Shown one piece after another: positions 1 to 9,011 of a stretch of DNA of 64,000 nucleotides. Location of the stretch: positions 62,001 through 126,000 of the forward strand of contig NZ_NEGJ01000009.1 of the NCBI RefSeq assembly GCF_002135415.1, written 5' to 3'. Position 1 is the stretch's first letter; each line of letters opens with the position of its first letter. Position numbers and translations under genes: made by a program. The notes under the pieces were generated by a model, which searched no databases, was not told where the DNA came from, and saw nothing but the letters and a program-made list of their open reading frames with translations. Source of the DNA: Acinetobacter sp. ANC 3832. GTDB taxonomy: Bacteria > Pseudomonadota > Gammaproteobacteria > Pseudomonadales > Moraxellaceae.

Positions 1-671
1 GTCATGGCGATAATATTCAAATTTCATCTAATCCAGATGCAAATCGTGCACATTTAAGATGGTTCAATGGTTTACTCACTGTTGTACTAATGATCTGTTT
101 AATTAAAGGTGTCTTGCCTTTACCCATCCTCTTTATGATTGCACTGTGTATTGCACTTGTTGTGAACTATAAAGATCTTGATATGCAAAAAAGTCTTGTT
201 GCACATCACGCAGGTAGCGCCCTAAACGTCGTCGGGATTATCTTCGCTGCTGGTATCTTTACAGGTATTTTGGCAGGCACTGGTATGGTCGATGCGATGT
301 CTAAAGAATTAGTTGCGATCATTCCAGAAAGTATGGGGCCATTCTTAGCACCAATTACTGCTGTTTTAAGTATGCCTTTGACTTTCTTTATGTCGAATGA
401 TGCTTTCTATTATGGTGTTCTCCCTATTCTTTCAGATGCAGCGGCACACTATGGCATTACCCCTGTAGAAATGGCACGTGCTTCTATTGTAGGTCAACCT
501 GTACATTTGCTTTCTCCATTAGTTCCTTCTACTTATTTATTATGTGGATTAGCAGGGATTGAGTTAGGACAACATCAAAAATTTACCATTAAATGGGCGC
601 TATTGACTTGCTTTGTTATGCTTGTTGCGGCGATTATTTTTGGCGTATTCCCATTCTATTCAACGCTATAA
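1..671 (+). CDS. CitMHS-type citrate/metal:proton symporter, C-terminal part (cut by window start)
   Basis: The reading frame is open from base 3, so the first ATG inside the window (base 90) is internal and the gene begins upstream. About 222 residues remain, nearly all hydrophobic, forming several membrane helices. The stretch around FFMSNDAFYYGVLPILSDAA and the GQPVHLLSPLVPSTYLLCGL segment are typical of the C-terminal half of CitMHS transporters, which import citrate complexed with a divalent cation by proton symport across the inner membrane. Full-length members have roughly 430-450 residues, so about half is missing. Regulators or partners would lie to the left, outside the window. The family assignment is fairly sure; the exact substrate is not. 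Confidence 0.8.
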   Translation, partial: HGDNIQISSNPDANRAHLRWFNGLLTVVLMICLIKGVLPLPILFMIALCIALVVNYKDLDMQKSLVAHHAGSALNVVGIIFAAGIFTGILAGTGMVDAMSKELVAIIPESMGPFLAPITAVLSMPLTFFMSNDAFYYGVLPILSDAAAHYGITPVEMARASIVGQPVHLLSPLVPSTYLLCGLAGIELGQHQKFTIKWALLTCFVMLVAAIIFGVFPFYSTL

Positions 672-689
672 ATTGTATAAAATAAATCT

Positions 690-717
690 ATGGCTTTAAT
701 CTTTTCGATTAAAGCCA
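690..717 (+). terminator. Rho-independent terminator after the citrate transporter
   Basis: A 12-bp perfect stem (ATGGCTTTAATC / GATTAAAGCCAT) with a 4-5 base loop is followed by TTTTT, 18 bases after the transporter stop. It separates this gene from the convergent type I secretion genes and may act in both directions. Confidence 0.8.
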
Positions 718-761
718 TTTTTCACTCTAAACAATTTCAACAAACTTCAAATATCTCAACT

Positions 762-2321
762 TTAAATAGGTTCATCAGCCCATACATTTAAATTGCCAAT
801 ATTGGCCAATAACTGATACCGAACAACCAAAAAATTAGTGACTGATGTTGCATAATTCATTTTTGCTTCAACAAGCAAATTTTGTGCATTAATCATTTCT
901 AGCATATTACCTACTCCCGCTTTATAGCGCCCTTGAGCAACAACATAAGCCTCTTCAGCACTTTGATTTAATACAGATAAAGCTTTAATATTTTCATGTA
1001 CAGCTTGTAATTCATTATAATTTTTCCAAATTTCAGTACTCACTTCTTGTTTTAATAAATCTTGCTCACTTTGTTTTAATTTAACGGTTTCATTTGCCAA
1101 TATAACTTGATTCTTTTGATTAAAACCATCAAACAAAGGAATACTGAGCTGAACACCTGCCTGAATACGTTGGGTATTATTGGCAAAAGGACTTTCTCCC
1201 ATCTGTTCTGAATTATTATAATTGGTGATTAATGACAAGGCAGGATAATTGCTTTTTTTAACTGATTTTACTTTTTCAGTTGCAGCATCAATTGCCAATT
1301 GTGCAGCTTTAAATTTTGGATTGAGCTGTATCGATTCAGCAATCAGATCTTGAATTGATTTTAAATTTAATACATTAGGTATTTTTAGCTGGCTGTTAAT
1401 TTTAAAGTCTTGATAAGCAGGCTCGCCCATCAATGCTGCTAAATTACCTTTGGCTATTTTTAAATCTCCTATAAACTTAATTTGATCTGCTTTCGCTTTC
1501 GATAAATTAGCCAGCATCTGTAATTCATCAGATTTAATGCCTGCACCTGCTTTATAACGTGCATGTGCAATATCATAATTCTGTTCTGCCAAAACAACCA
1601 ACTGTTGTAGATTATCAAGCTTCAATTCCACCTGAATAACTGCATAATATGCCATGATGGTTTTTAGAATAATATCTTGTAATACAGTATTTTGTTGGGC
1701 AAATGACATTGCCAATAACTTTTCAGATGCAGCAACTTGATGTTGTCGTGCACCAAAATCATAAAGCAACCAATTGGCTTGTACAGCAATCCCATAACGA
1801 CGTGTATTGGTGTCATAGCTAAGATCTTCACGGTTATTAACCTGGTAATTATCTTTGCCCCAATCATAATTTATTGTTGTATTTACCTGTGGGTAATAAC
1901 TTGCTTTGCTAATGCCAACTTGAGCTGCTTGAATTTTAGTTTGTATCCAAGCATTATTCGCTTCTGGATGATGACAAACCGCTTTCTCTATAGCAAACAT
2001 TAACTCTAAAACATGTTCTTGATCTAATTTCGTTTGGCTCAAACAATTAATCGTACCTAATTGGCTTCTCTCTTTTTGTATTTTAGGCAGACTAGTCTGA
2101 TTTAAAACTTGCACAACTTTTGGATTAGTTTGCTTTGTGTCTTTTATCTCTTTCTGTTTTTGTTCTTCAACTAAAATATTAAATAGGTTCGCTGTATTTT
2201 TCTTTTTGTTGAATAAATTTGACCATGCACTTGGTTGTGGAATATCCGCATATACAGCCTTATTCAACAATAACGTCATGAATACTATTCCGAATATGAT
2301 TTTTTTTTGATGTATTCTCAT
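762..2321 (-). CDS. TolC-family outer-membrane channel of a type I secretion system
   Basis: This 519-residue protein has a signal peptide (about residues 1-25, ending AVYA) and two copies of the OEP helical domain, giving the TolC trimer channel. Repeated motifs such as YDIAHARYKAGAG and YVVAQGRYKAGVG are the paired coiled-coil and beta-barrel transition motifs of the family. It is the last gene of the minus-strand cluster, and its start overlaps the stop of the upstream ABC transporter by 4 bases, so the two are translationally coupled. In this context it is the outer-membrane exit of the C39 ABC/HlyD pump. A long polar insert after the signal peptide (about residues 35-90) is not usual for TolC and may be species-specific. 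The family call is very sure; the cargo is inferred. Confidence 0.9.
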   Translation of the reverse strand: MRIHQKKIIFGIVFMTLLLNKAVYADIPQPSAWSNLFNKKKNTANLFNILVEEQKQKEIKDTKQTNPKVVQVLNQTSLPKIQKERSQLGTINCLSQTKLDQEHVLELMFAIEKAVCHHPEANNAWIQTKIQAAQVGISKASYYPQVNTTINYDWGKDNYQVNNREDLSYDTNTRRYGIAVQANWLLYDFGARQHQVAASEKLLAMSFAQQNTVLQDIILKTIMAYYAVIQVELKLDNLQQLVVLAEQNYDIAHARYKAGAGIKSDELQMLANLSKAKADQIKFIGDLKIAKGNLAALMGEPAYQDFKINSQLKIPNVLNLKSIQDLIAESIQLNPKFKAAQLAIDAATEKVKSVKKSNYPALSLITNYNNSEQMGESPFANNTQRIQAGVQLSIPLFDGFNQKNQVILANETVKLKQSEQDLLKQEVSTEIWKNYNELQAVHENIKALSVLNQSAEEAYVVAQGRYKAGVGNMLEMINAQNLLVEAKMNYATSVTNFLVVRYQLLANIGNLNVWADEPI

Positions 2322-4450
2322 ACTGTTTGCAGATCCTTTAACAAGATATCTTGCACAATGACACCATCTTGGAATGCAATCACACGTTCGGCAGAAGCAA
2401 TCGTTTCAGGCCGATGAGCGATGAGAATTCGAGTAATATTCAGACCTTTAATTTTTTCATTTACTTCATGTTCTTTTTGTATATCTAAATGACTGGTTGC
2501 TTCATCCATGAATAAAATTTTTGGCTTTTTATACAAAGCCCTAGCCAACAAGATACGTTGCTTTTGCCCACCTGAAAGTATGTTTCCAATCTCACCGACT
2601 AAGGTTTGATAACCCATGGGCATTTTCAAAATGTCTTGATGAATCGCAGCTAGATCAGCACATTCTTGTAGCCACTCTTGCTGAGGACTGGCATCAAAGA
2701 AACAAATATTTTCTGCAATTGAACCTGCGAATAAAATATCATCCTGTAAAACTGTTGCAATTTGATTTCGAATTGCATTTAGCCCCAACTTATCAATATC
2801 CCGCCCCATGATGGATATTTCACCTTCATTTTGCCGAAATACGCCCAGCAATACATGTAATAAAGTTGTTTTCCCACATCCTGTTGGTCCAACAATGGCA
2901 ACAGACTGGTTCAATGGAATGGTGAAACTGACATTTTTAAGAATATAAGGGTCATTTTCAGAATATTTAAAATATAGATTTTTAACTTCAATTGCGTTCT
3001 CAACATTTTCAATATTCGTAATTTCAACTTCACCATAGAGTTTTTCTGGCTCAGTTAATGCAATATCAGAAAGTCGTTCTACATCAATTTGCAGCATTTT
3101 CAATTCAATATATTTATCAATTAAGCCTGCGACTCGACCATCAAACTGATTTTTATAAGCCACAAATGCCATCAGTACGCCGACAGTAAAATTTCCATCT
3201 AAAACCAAACTCGCACCAAGCCAGATAATGAGAATATTTTCTAAACCGAATAAAGCGCCATTGGCTAATGAAAAACCAATACCTAATTTCTGAGAACTTA
3301 AATCTGCATTGACTTGATTAACCAATAGATTCAGCCATGTCGAACGTCTTACATCTTGTCTCTGGAAAAGCTTAATGGTTTTAGCACCACGTACCGTTTC
3401 CATAAAATGGCTACTTTGCTTCGCTGCATGAATAATTTGCGCTTCAGTCGCACGCTTTAATGGCGCATACCAAATCCAACGAATTAAAGCATAAAGGCAC
3501 ATGGTTCCAATGGCAATCCATGCTAATTTGGGGCTATAAATGAACATCAATATCAGTGTGAAAACTGTCATGAGCCCATCTAAAATTGCAGACAAAAAAG
3601 TTGATGTTAGTGTGCGCTGAATACTATCAATTGAACCAAAACGCGAAACAATATCGCCTAAAGAACGTCGTTCAAAATATGAAACAGGTACATTAATCAA
3701 ATGATTGAATACATTCGCTCGCCATTGCACATTCAAATGCGTGCTCATGTACATCATAATCCATGATCTTAAAAGACTAATAAACTGCTGTAAGAACATG
3801 AGCAGTGCAAAACCAATCGCCAAGACTGTTAATAAATCTCGATCAGCCGAGACAATGACATGATCAATGACCCATTGCATAAAAAATGGACTGGTCAGCG
3901 AAAAGACTTCTAATGCCAAAGCCAATATCAGAATTTGCCCTAAAGATTTCCATAACCCTCGAATATGCCCAATAAGGCTTCTTAATTGAATCTTATTTTT
4001 TTCTTCTTTTTTTTCAAATTCAGTATCTGGCCATAATTCTAAAGCAACTCCAGTAAAATGCTCTGATATTTCATCTAGACTTAAAACACGTTTACCAAAG
4101 GCAGGATCTGAAATCGTTGCCTTATTCCCTGACATTTTCTGCAAAACTACAAAATGGTTAAAATCCCAATGTAAAATACAAGGGGTTCTGAGTTGATTTA
4201 AATCTTCTAATTCTAATTTGAGAGGACGAGTGACCAATTTTACTTGATTACTAATTTGAATCAGTTGACTTAAATTACTGCCCTTTTGTGAAATAGAAAA
4301 ACGTCGTCTTAATGTGATTAAATCAGATTCAAAACCATAATAATGTGCAACCATCGCAATACAAGCCAAACCACACTCAGTTGCCTCAGTTTGCAAAATT
4401 GTTGGAACTTGACGAGAGAACCCAAATGAAATTTTATCTAATATTTGCAT
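2318..4450 (-). CDS. C39-peptidase-containing ABC exporter (bacteriocin/microcin type, CvaB-like)
   Basis: This 710-residue protein has the full peptidase-containing ABC transporter layout. An N-terminal C39 cysteine protease domain carries Cys26 in the TECGLAC motif, His99 in HWDFNHFVVL and Asp115 in ISDPAFG. A six-helix membrane domain spans about 160-450. The C-terminal ATPase has Walker A GPTGCGKTT (about 520), signature LSGGQKQR (about 626), Walker B ILFMDEAT (about 647) and a switch His in LIAHRPE. Such proteins cleave double-glycine leaders and export the mature peptide in one step. The intact catalytic triad argues for a processing role, unlike the degenerate peptidase domain of HlyB-type exporters. 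Its obvious substrate candidate is the double-glycine peptide encoded upstream at 7793-8116. Confidence 0.95.
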   Translation of the reverse strand: MQILDKISFGFSRQVPTILQTEATECGLACIAMVAHYYGFESDLITLRRRFSISQKGSNLSQLIQISNQVKLVTRPLKLELEDLNQLRTPCILHWDFNHFVVLQKMSGNKATISDPAFGKRVLSLDEISEHFTGVALELWPDTEFEKKEEKNKIQLRSLIGHIRGLWKSLGQILILALALEVFSLTSPFFMQWVIDHVIVSADRDLLTVLAIGFALLMFLQQFISLLRSWIMMYMSTHLNVQWRANVFNHLINVPVSYFERRSLGDIVSRFGSIDSIQRTLTSTFLSAILDGLMTVFTLILMFIYSPKLAWIAIGTMCLYALIRWIWYAPLKRATEAQIIHAAKQSSHFMETVRGAKTIKLFQRQDVRRSTWLNLLVNQVNADLSSQKLGIGFSLANGALFGLENILIIWLGASLVLDGNFTVGVLMAFVAYKNQFDGRVAGLIDKYIELKMLQIDVERLSDIALTEPEKLYGEVEITNIENVENAIEVKNLYFKYSENDPYILKNVSFTIPLNQSVAIVGPTGCGKTTLLHVLLGVFRQNEGEISIMGRDIDKLGLNAIRNQIATVLQDDILFAGSIAENICFFDASPQQEWLQECADLAAIHQDILKMPMGYQTLVGEIGNILSGGQKQRILLARALYKKPKILFMDEATSHLDIQKEHEVNEKIKGLNITRILIAHRPETIASAERVIAFQDGVIVQDILLKDLQTV

Positions 4451-4461
4451 GATTCTTCTTC

Positions 4462-5730
4462 TTATAATTTGCCAGTAATACTGTATAAAGGCTCAAGTAC
4501 CCATTCATATAATTTACGTTTCTCTTGTAATACATCCGCATCAAAAGTCATACCAACTTTCAAGCGCTTATTCTCACCATAGGCCTTCATACTTTGCTGT
4601 TGGAGTTTCACTTTTACCAAATATACAGCTTCATTTTTATTCAATGCTAAACTGTTATTAAACTCGCCTAAATTGGTCAGTTCTTGCGTATTCATTGTGG
4701 TTTCTGAAATAGAGCTAATATTGCCCTGAGCCTGCCCAAAGCGTTGATAAGGATAGGCTTGAAAACGTAGTCGAATAGACTGATTTAATTTCACAAAACC
4801 AATTGCCGAACTGGGAATATAGAGATGTGCCTCAAGTTGAGAATGGGCTGGAACAATATTTAATAAAGGTGTTGTAGATGAAACTTGTTGACCTACTTCT
4901 GCATTTAATGAGGTAACAACACCAGAAGCATTGGCTTTGATCAACAAACTATCGCGTGCTTTATTTTCAATGAGTTCTTGTTGGTTGGAAGCCAATTGTC
5001 GATCTACATTATTCAATTCATTGTTCAATTTACTTTGTAAACTTTGTAAAATAAGTTCTTTATTGGCGAGCTCAGATTTCTTTGCAATTCGATCACGTTC
5101 ATAACTTTGTAGCGTGAGCTTTTGATTAAAATAAATATCTTGTTTGGTTTGAAATTCTTCAACAGAAATATAATCTTTTTCTTTTAATTGTTGATAACGA
5201 TTCATATTTTCGAGTGCCAAAGCCAAGCGTTGCTTTTGCTCTTGAATCAATCCGTCCACTTTTGCCAATTCTAATTTTAACGATTGAATTTCAGATATGG
5301 TTTGTTCGTAATTATTTTGATGTAGATTTTTTAACTGATCTTTTTCAGTCGCTAAAGTTTGTTTTTTTACCTGTATTTGCTGTGCAAGTGATTCATTATA
5401 ATTACCTGAATTGCTAAATCGCGTCATTTGCAATTGATACAAAGGATCACCCATTTTAACCGTTTGACCTTCCTGTATAAATTTCTTATTGATTGTGCCA
5501 CCATCAACCGCATAAACACGAATCAAACCTGTATCAGGCATAAGTTGACCTTGTACTGTGGTCTTTTTTGTATAGCTACCCAAAAAAAGAAAAAGCACAA
5601 TAATAATGGTAAAAATGGCAACACCAATCGTCATCACAGTAAAAGAAAATGGGCTAATGAGGATAACCTCTCCGATCCATTTTGATTTTTGTGCATCTAC
5701 CGCTTTATCTCTAAATAATTTTTTATTCAT
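4462..5730 (-). CDS. HlyD/CvaA-family periplasmic adaptor (membrane fusion protein)
   Basis: This 422-residue protein has one N-terminal membrane anchor (about residues 28-50, TVMTIGVAIFTIIIVLFLFL) and a lipoyl/barrel-sandwich half motif (LMPDTGLIRVYAVDGGTINK). A long coiled-coil hairpin rich in Gln, Leu and Lys follows (about 115-265), then the second lipoyl half (IKANASGVVTSLNAEVGQQV) and a beta-barrel. This is the standard order for HlyD-type adaptors that join an inner-membrane ABC exporter to TolC. It lies 11 bases upstream of the ABC gene, so the two are almost certainly co-transcribed. A 174-base gap separates it from the oxidase gene upstream, leaving room for a second promoter. Identity as an adaptor is very sure. 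Confidence 0.93.
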   Translation of the reverse strand: MNKKLFRDKAVDAQKSKWIGEVILISPFSFTVMTIGVAIFTIIIVLFLFLGSYTKKTTVQGQLMPDTGLIRVYAVDGGTINKKFIQEGQTVKMGDPLYQLQMTRFSNSGNYNESLAQQIQVKKQTLATEKDQLKNLHQNNYEQTISEIQSLKLELAKVDGLIQEQKQRLALALENMNRYQQLKEKDYISVEEFQTKQDIYFNQKLTLQSYERDRIAKKSELANKELILQSLQSKLNNELNNVDRQLASNQQELIENKARDSLLIKANASGVVTSLNAEVGQQVSSTTPLLNIVPAHSQLEAHLYIPSSAIGFVKLNQSIRLRFQAYPYQRFGQAQGNISSISETTMNTQELTNLGEFNNSLALNKNEAVYLVKVKLQQQSMKAYGENKRLKVGMTFDADVLQEKRKLYEWVLEPLYSITGKL

Positions 5731-5904
5731 AAAATCATGTGTAATTATGTTGTGTCGTTATAGCGTTATGATCTGAAATTTTGATCTTCTTTTATCTTTA
5801 ATGTGCATGTTAGTTTTTTTACGAATTGAATCATCACCCCTTAATCGCTTTCAAAAAGCATGTATTTCTAGAAATTAATTAAGAGATGATTAAAATCGAT
5901 TTTG

Positions 5905-7695
5905 TTATTTCAGTAAGCGATCTAACAAAGGTGAAGTAAATAAAGCCTTTGGATCATACTTTTTAAGAACATTAGTAGCAGCTTGAATGGTTAATGATTC
6001 AGGCTGACCTTTAGCATGAACTCGAGGAATTTCTTGTTCAAAATAACTCGTATTGTCCCAAGCCTTTGTTGAGGTATATCCCCAACCTTTAGACCATTCA
6101 GGGCGAATCAGTGAATCTCCCTGATAACGTGAACACATCCACCCTTCAATCTCAGTATAAAAATCAGCAGCAAAAGGCGTACATGGCAAAGTCAAAATAT
6201 CAAACCAAACAGCACAATCCCACTCAGGATGATCTGGGCATGGTTTAATCGCAGACAATGCTGCTGTCTGTGCATTCGGCACAATTGAGTCTTGAGCATT
6301 GTCCAAGCCAGTAACACGAATTTCAACAGGACCATTCATTGGAAATTTATTCAAATTCTGATATTGCGTGAGCTTGCTTGAATAGATTTCACAGAAATCA
6401 GCAATTACATTTTGTACATTCGCTCGACTGGTAATCACCGCATAACCATTTGCTGTAACCCTTAATGTTGTTGGTTTCACATATAGCAATAGATTTTTTG
6501 ATGGACCCCAAATATCATGAATCTGCGTTGAAGCCAAACCACCTGTAAGAATGGTTGTTACATCAGATAAAGCTGAACCTTGTAATCCTAACTTAGTAAT
6601 ATCAAACTGTAATTTTCCAAAAGTCGGAGTTAAATAGCGACTATTATTCACAATAATTTTCTGTATTAAGTCAGTTAGTGGCTTAATTAAATTATCTGAG
6701 AACCAGTAGTTAAAGGGTTGGTAGGTCATTTTTGAGGTCAATGGACGCTTAGGTGTAACACTCCAAACTTTCACCCATGGATAATCCGTAAATGGATACC
6801 AAATTGCTTCCACTCGACCAGATTGGTCAAGCAATTTTGAAAAAGTTCGACCTGAATCTTTATTACGTGCAAATAATTCTTGCTGATGAATATCTAAGAA
6901 ACTCTGGCAACGTAAAAATTGATTTGGCGCTGTCTGCAATTGAGCTGATAAGACAAATGCGCGTCCCAAATTCACCAAAAAAGCACTAATTTCAGGTTCA
7001 TTGCGATAAAAAGTTTTCGCTACATATTTATTATATTGGGGGTCATATACGGCAGCTGTAATCGAAATAACTAAATTACTCACTGAACCATACGTTTGAC
7101 CTTGCAATTTTGTTTCACCAATTGCAGGTACTGAAGTTCCGTGACCATCAATAGCTAAAACACCGCCAAGGGTTAAATCCCCAGGTGCAGGTGTTGCAAC
7201 AAAGCCTCTACCTTTATTTTCCATTGCTGTCATTAAAGCTTGCATTTGAATGCCCGCTTCAGCAGTGGCGACCCCATTGGAATCAATTGATATTTTATTA
7301 ATATAAGACGGCATATCAACCAATAACACTTTTGTGATTTGGTCATGATCATCTAGCATTAATGGTGACCAGTTATGAGACATCCCTTTAGGACGTACTT
7401 TATAACCGTTATCGACTGCCCAATTAATGATTCTTAATATTTGCTCTTGATTACGAGGAACAGCAGTCCACGCATTTTCATAGTGAGATTCTCCTGACCA
7501 GTTTTCATAAAGTTGCTTAAATAAACTAATATCTGAAGGGAAGCTATTCAATCTTTCCTGTATAGGAAAAAACCAAGCTTCTGCTTTCTGCGTTGGGATC
7601 CAAGTTGATACAACACCAACAGTGGCTAAACCACCCATCATTTTTATAAAGTCACGTTTAGAAACATCTACGTTTTGATCAGAGTTCGTTTTCAT
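5905..7695 (-). CDS. Tat-exported FAD-binding oxidase, cholesterol-oxidase (VAO) type
   Basis: This 596-residue protein begins with a Tat-like signal: S12-K13-R14-D15-F16-I17-K18, a glycine-rich hydrophobic stretch, and a likely cleavage after KAEA (about residue 40). The first position of the twin-arginine pair is Lys, a rare tolerated variant. An FAD_binding_4 domain follows: RPKGMSHNWSP around 101-111 and PGDLTLGGVLAIDGHG around 171-186. A long C-terminal substrate domain resembles the cholesterol-oxidase substrate-binding domain of type II (BCO2-like) enzymes. His107 in SHNWSP is the candidate for covalent flavin attachment, by analogy with BCO2. The length fits that family (about 600). 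The true substrate may be a sterol, another alcohol or a sugar lactone. It sits between the double-glycine peptide and the type I export genes and downstream of tatABC, so Tat export by the adjacent translocase is the natural reading. Confidence 0.85.
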   Translation of the reverse strand: MKTNSDQNVDVSKRDFIKMMGGLATVGVVSTWIPTQKAEAWFFPIQERLNSFPSDISLFKQLYENWSGESHYENAWTAVPRNQEQILRIINWAVDNGYKVRPKGMSHNWSPLMLDDHDQITKVLLVDMPSYINKISIDSNGVATAEAGIQMQALMTAMENKGRGFVATPAPGDLTLGGVLAIDGHGTSVPAIGETKLQGQTYGSVSNLVISITAAVYDPQYNKYVAKTFYRNEPEISAFLVNLGRAFVLSAQLQTAPNQFLRCQSFLDIHQQELFARNKDSGRTFSKLLDQSGRVEAIWYPFTDYPWVKVWSVTPKRPLTSKMTYQPFNYWFSDNLIKPLTDLIQKIIVNNSRYLTPTFGKLQFDITKLGLQGSALSDVTTILTGGLASTQIHDIWGPSKNLLLYVKPTTLRVTANGYAVITSRANVQNVIADFCEIYSSKLTQYQNLNKFPMNGPVEIRVTGLDNAQDSIVPNAQTAALSAIKPCPDHPEWDCAVWFDILTLPCTPFAADFYTEIEGWMCSRYQGDSLIRPEWSKGWGYTSTKAWDNTSYFEQEIPRVHAKGQPESLTIQAATNVLKKYDPKALFTSPLLDRLLK

Positions 7696-7729
7696 AATAG
7701 GCCCTATATTCTTAATATTTATTTTTATT

Positions 7730-7761
7730 AAACATAGAAGTAGCGCACTACTTCCATGTTT
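7730..7761 (-). promoter_or_regulatory. Stem-loop between peptide and oxidase genes
   Basis: A 14-bp stem with one mismatch (AAACATGGAAGTAG / CTACTTCTATGTTT, loop TGCG) lies in the 97-base gap between the double-glycine peptide and the oxidase. There is no clear U-tract after it, only an A/T-rich stretch, so it looks more like an mRNA-stabilising or partially terminating hairpin than a full terminator. Such a structure would let the upstream peptide be made in excess of the enzyme. Confidence 0.5.
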
Positions 7762-7792
7762 ATTTATAAAGATTCAACTAAAAAACATACAA

Positions 7793-8116
7793 TTATTTGA
7801 ATATAAATTTAGGTAAAATTGTGTATTGACCTTCACCATTTTCTTTTTCATAGTGGTTTTGAGTTTCAGCCACATCACCACCTAAAGCGCGACCAATTGC
7901 AATACCTACTTTTGAACCAACCAAACCTGTTGAGTCAGCAACTTGATGCACTAAACCCAGTCCAACACCACTAAAAACTACACCCACAGATGAAATTAGT
8001 TTTGAATTTAAAATTTGATTAAAACCATTAACCGCATTGATAATACTGTCACCTAAAAAAGTTCCAGCACCAGATACTTCTTCAATTTCTTCCTGTTTTA
8101 ATTCAACTAAGCTCAT
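7793..8116 (-). CDS. Small double-glycine-leader peptide (candidate microcin or exported effector)
   Basis: This 107-residue protein begins MSLVELKQEEIEEVSGAG. Counting back from Ala17 as -1, it has Gly at -2, Val at -4, Ile at -7, Glu at -8 and Leu at -12, which matches the LSxxELxxIxGG double-glycine leader consensus at every key position (GA variant). The predicted mature product is 90 residues starting GTFLGDSI. It has a Gly/Val/Leu-rich middle with several small-xxx-small spacings (VGVVFSGVGLGLV, KVGIAIGRALGG), a possible membrane-active helix pair, and a charged C-terminus. The protein lacks cysteines. A good ribosome site (AGAGGT) precedes the ATG. The C39 exporter downstream is the expected processing partner. 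No immunity-protein candidate is visible in the cluster, so it may be a signal, toxin or helper rather than a classical bacteriocin. Confidence 0.8.
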   Translation of the reverse strand: MSLVELKQEEIEEVSGAGTFLGDSIINAVNGFNQILNSKLISSVGVVFSGVGLGLVHQVADSTGLVGSKVGIAIGRALGGDVAETQNHYEKENGEGQYTILPKFIFK

Positions 8117-8144
8117 AATAGTTACCTCTTTATTTAAATTTATT

Positions 8145-8171
8145 ACTATAAAAACCTAACACTATTGTTAA
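8145..8171 (-). promoter_or_regulatory. Possible sigma-70-type promoter in front of the peptide gene
   Basis: On the minus strand TTAACA (5/6 to TTGACA) is followed after 15 bases by TATAGT (5/6 to TATAAT), 29 bases upstream of the peptide start codon. The spacer is short, so support is moderate. The 139-base gap after tatC makes an internal promoter plausible. Confidence 0.35.
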
Positions 8172-8255
8172 GTAAAACTTAATATATAGATTTAAAATGA
8201 CAAGACTTAAAGAAGTGTCTGACAATATTGTTATCTTTTGATAATGCCTTAGCAC

Positions 8256-9011
8256 TTATTCTTTATACTTCAGCATTATTCTAGAAATAAGCAACCCTAG
8301 CTCAAATAAAATATAGATACATATACCTGCTATAGCCATAGAAAATATATCTGGAGGTGTTATAAACATGGCAATAAAAAAGCTTAAAACAAGTGCATAA
8401 GACCTCTTATTAATTAAATTTTCAACATTTATAAAATTAAAATATATTAAAATTACAATAACTAGAGGGAGCTGAAAAATAAAACCAAGAACTAAAAAAA
8501 ATTTTATACAAAATATGAGATATTGATTAATATCTGTCATAGGAATAACAGTATCTGGAGCAATACTCACAAAAAAACTAAGCACCGTGGGTAAAATATA
8601 AAAATAGCCTAATAAAATTCCAAAATAAAATAATAAGGTACTCATGCTACAAAAAATAAAAATGACTTTCTTTTCTTTTAAGTATAGTGCTTCTCTTAAA
8701 AAAAAATATATTCTTAAAAAGATAAAAGGAATAAGAATAGTTACTGTCACAAAAAATACTAATTTGAATGGTGCAACAAATGTCGATGTGATATCTGTCG
8801 CAATCATATGGGCATTTGGTGGAAGGATTTTTTGTAATGGATCTGCAAGATTGTTATATATTTTTTTTGAAAAAGGAGCTAAACACATAAAAACAAAAAT
8901 AAAAAATAAAATTATATAAATTAAATTTCTTCGTAATTCAGAAAAGTAAAAATTAAATTTGCTTAGACCCAATGCCCCATTATTCTGTATTTTTTGCATC
9001 TGAATAATCAT
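8256..9011 (-). CDS. tatC: TatC, core of a second, divergent Tat translocase
   Basis: This 251-residue protein has six hydrophobic helices and several TatC landmarks: FSELRRNL with Glu25 (E. coli Glu15 position), Glu113 in ALYLKEKK (E. coli Glu103, signal-peptide binding), FITPPD, and LFELGLLISR near the end. The usual Glu of the SFEVP motif (E. coli Glu170) is Gln180 here (IFQLPLV), an uncommon substitution. The sequence is strongly AT-rich and divergent, unlike a housekeeping copy. Its ATG directly follows the tatB stop codon. As the receptor subunit it would recognise the KR-type signal of the oxidase encoded downstream. That a separate housekeeping Tat exists elsewhere in the genome is an inference from the divergence. 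Confidence 0.92.
   Translation of the reverse strand: MIIQMQKIQNNGALGLSKFNFYFSELRRNLIYIILFFIFVFMCLAPFSKKIYNNLADPLQKILPPNAHMIATDITSTFVAPFKLVFFVTVTILIPFIFLRIYFFLREALYLKEKKVIFIFCSMSTLLFYFGILLGYFYILPTVLSFFVSIAPDTVIPMTDINQYLIFCIKFFLVLGFIFQLPLVIVILIYFNFINVENLINKRSYALVLSFFIAMFITPPDIFSMAIAGICIYILFELGLLISRIMLKYKE

Noticed and set aside
90..671. ATG at 90 as the start of the citrate transporter
   Set aside because: The frame is open to the window edge and the upstream residues (HGDNIQISSNPDANRAHLRW) are protein-like, so the ATG is internal.
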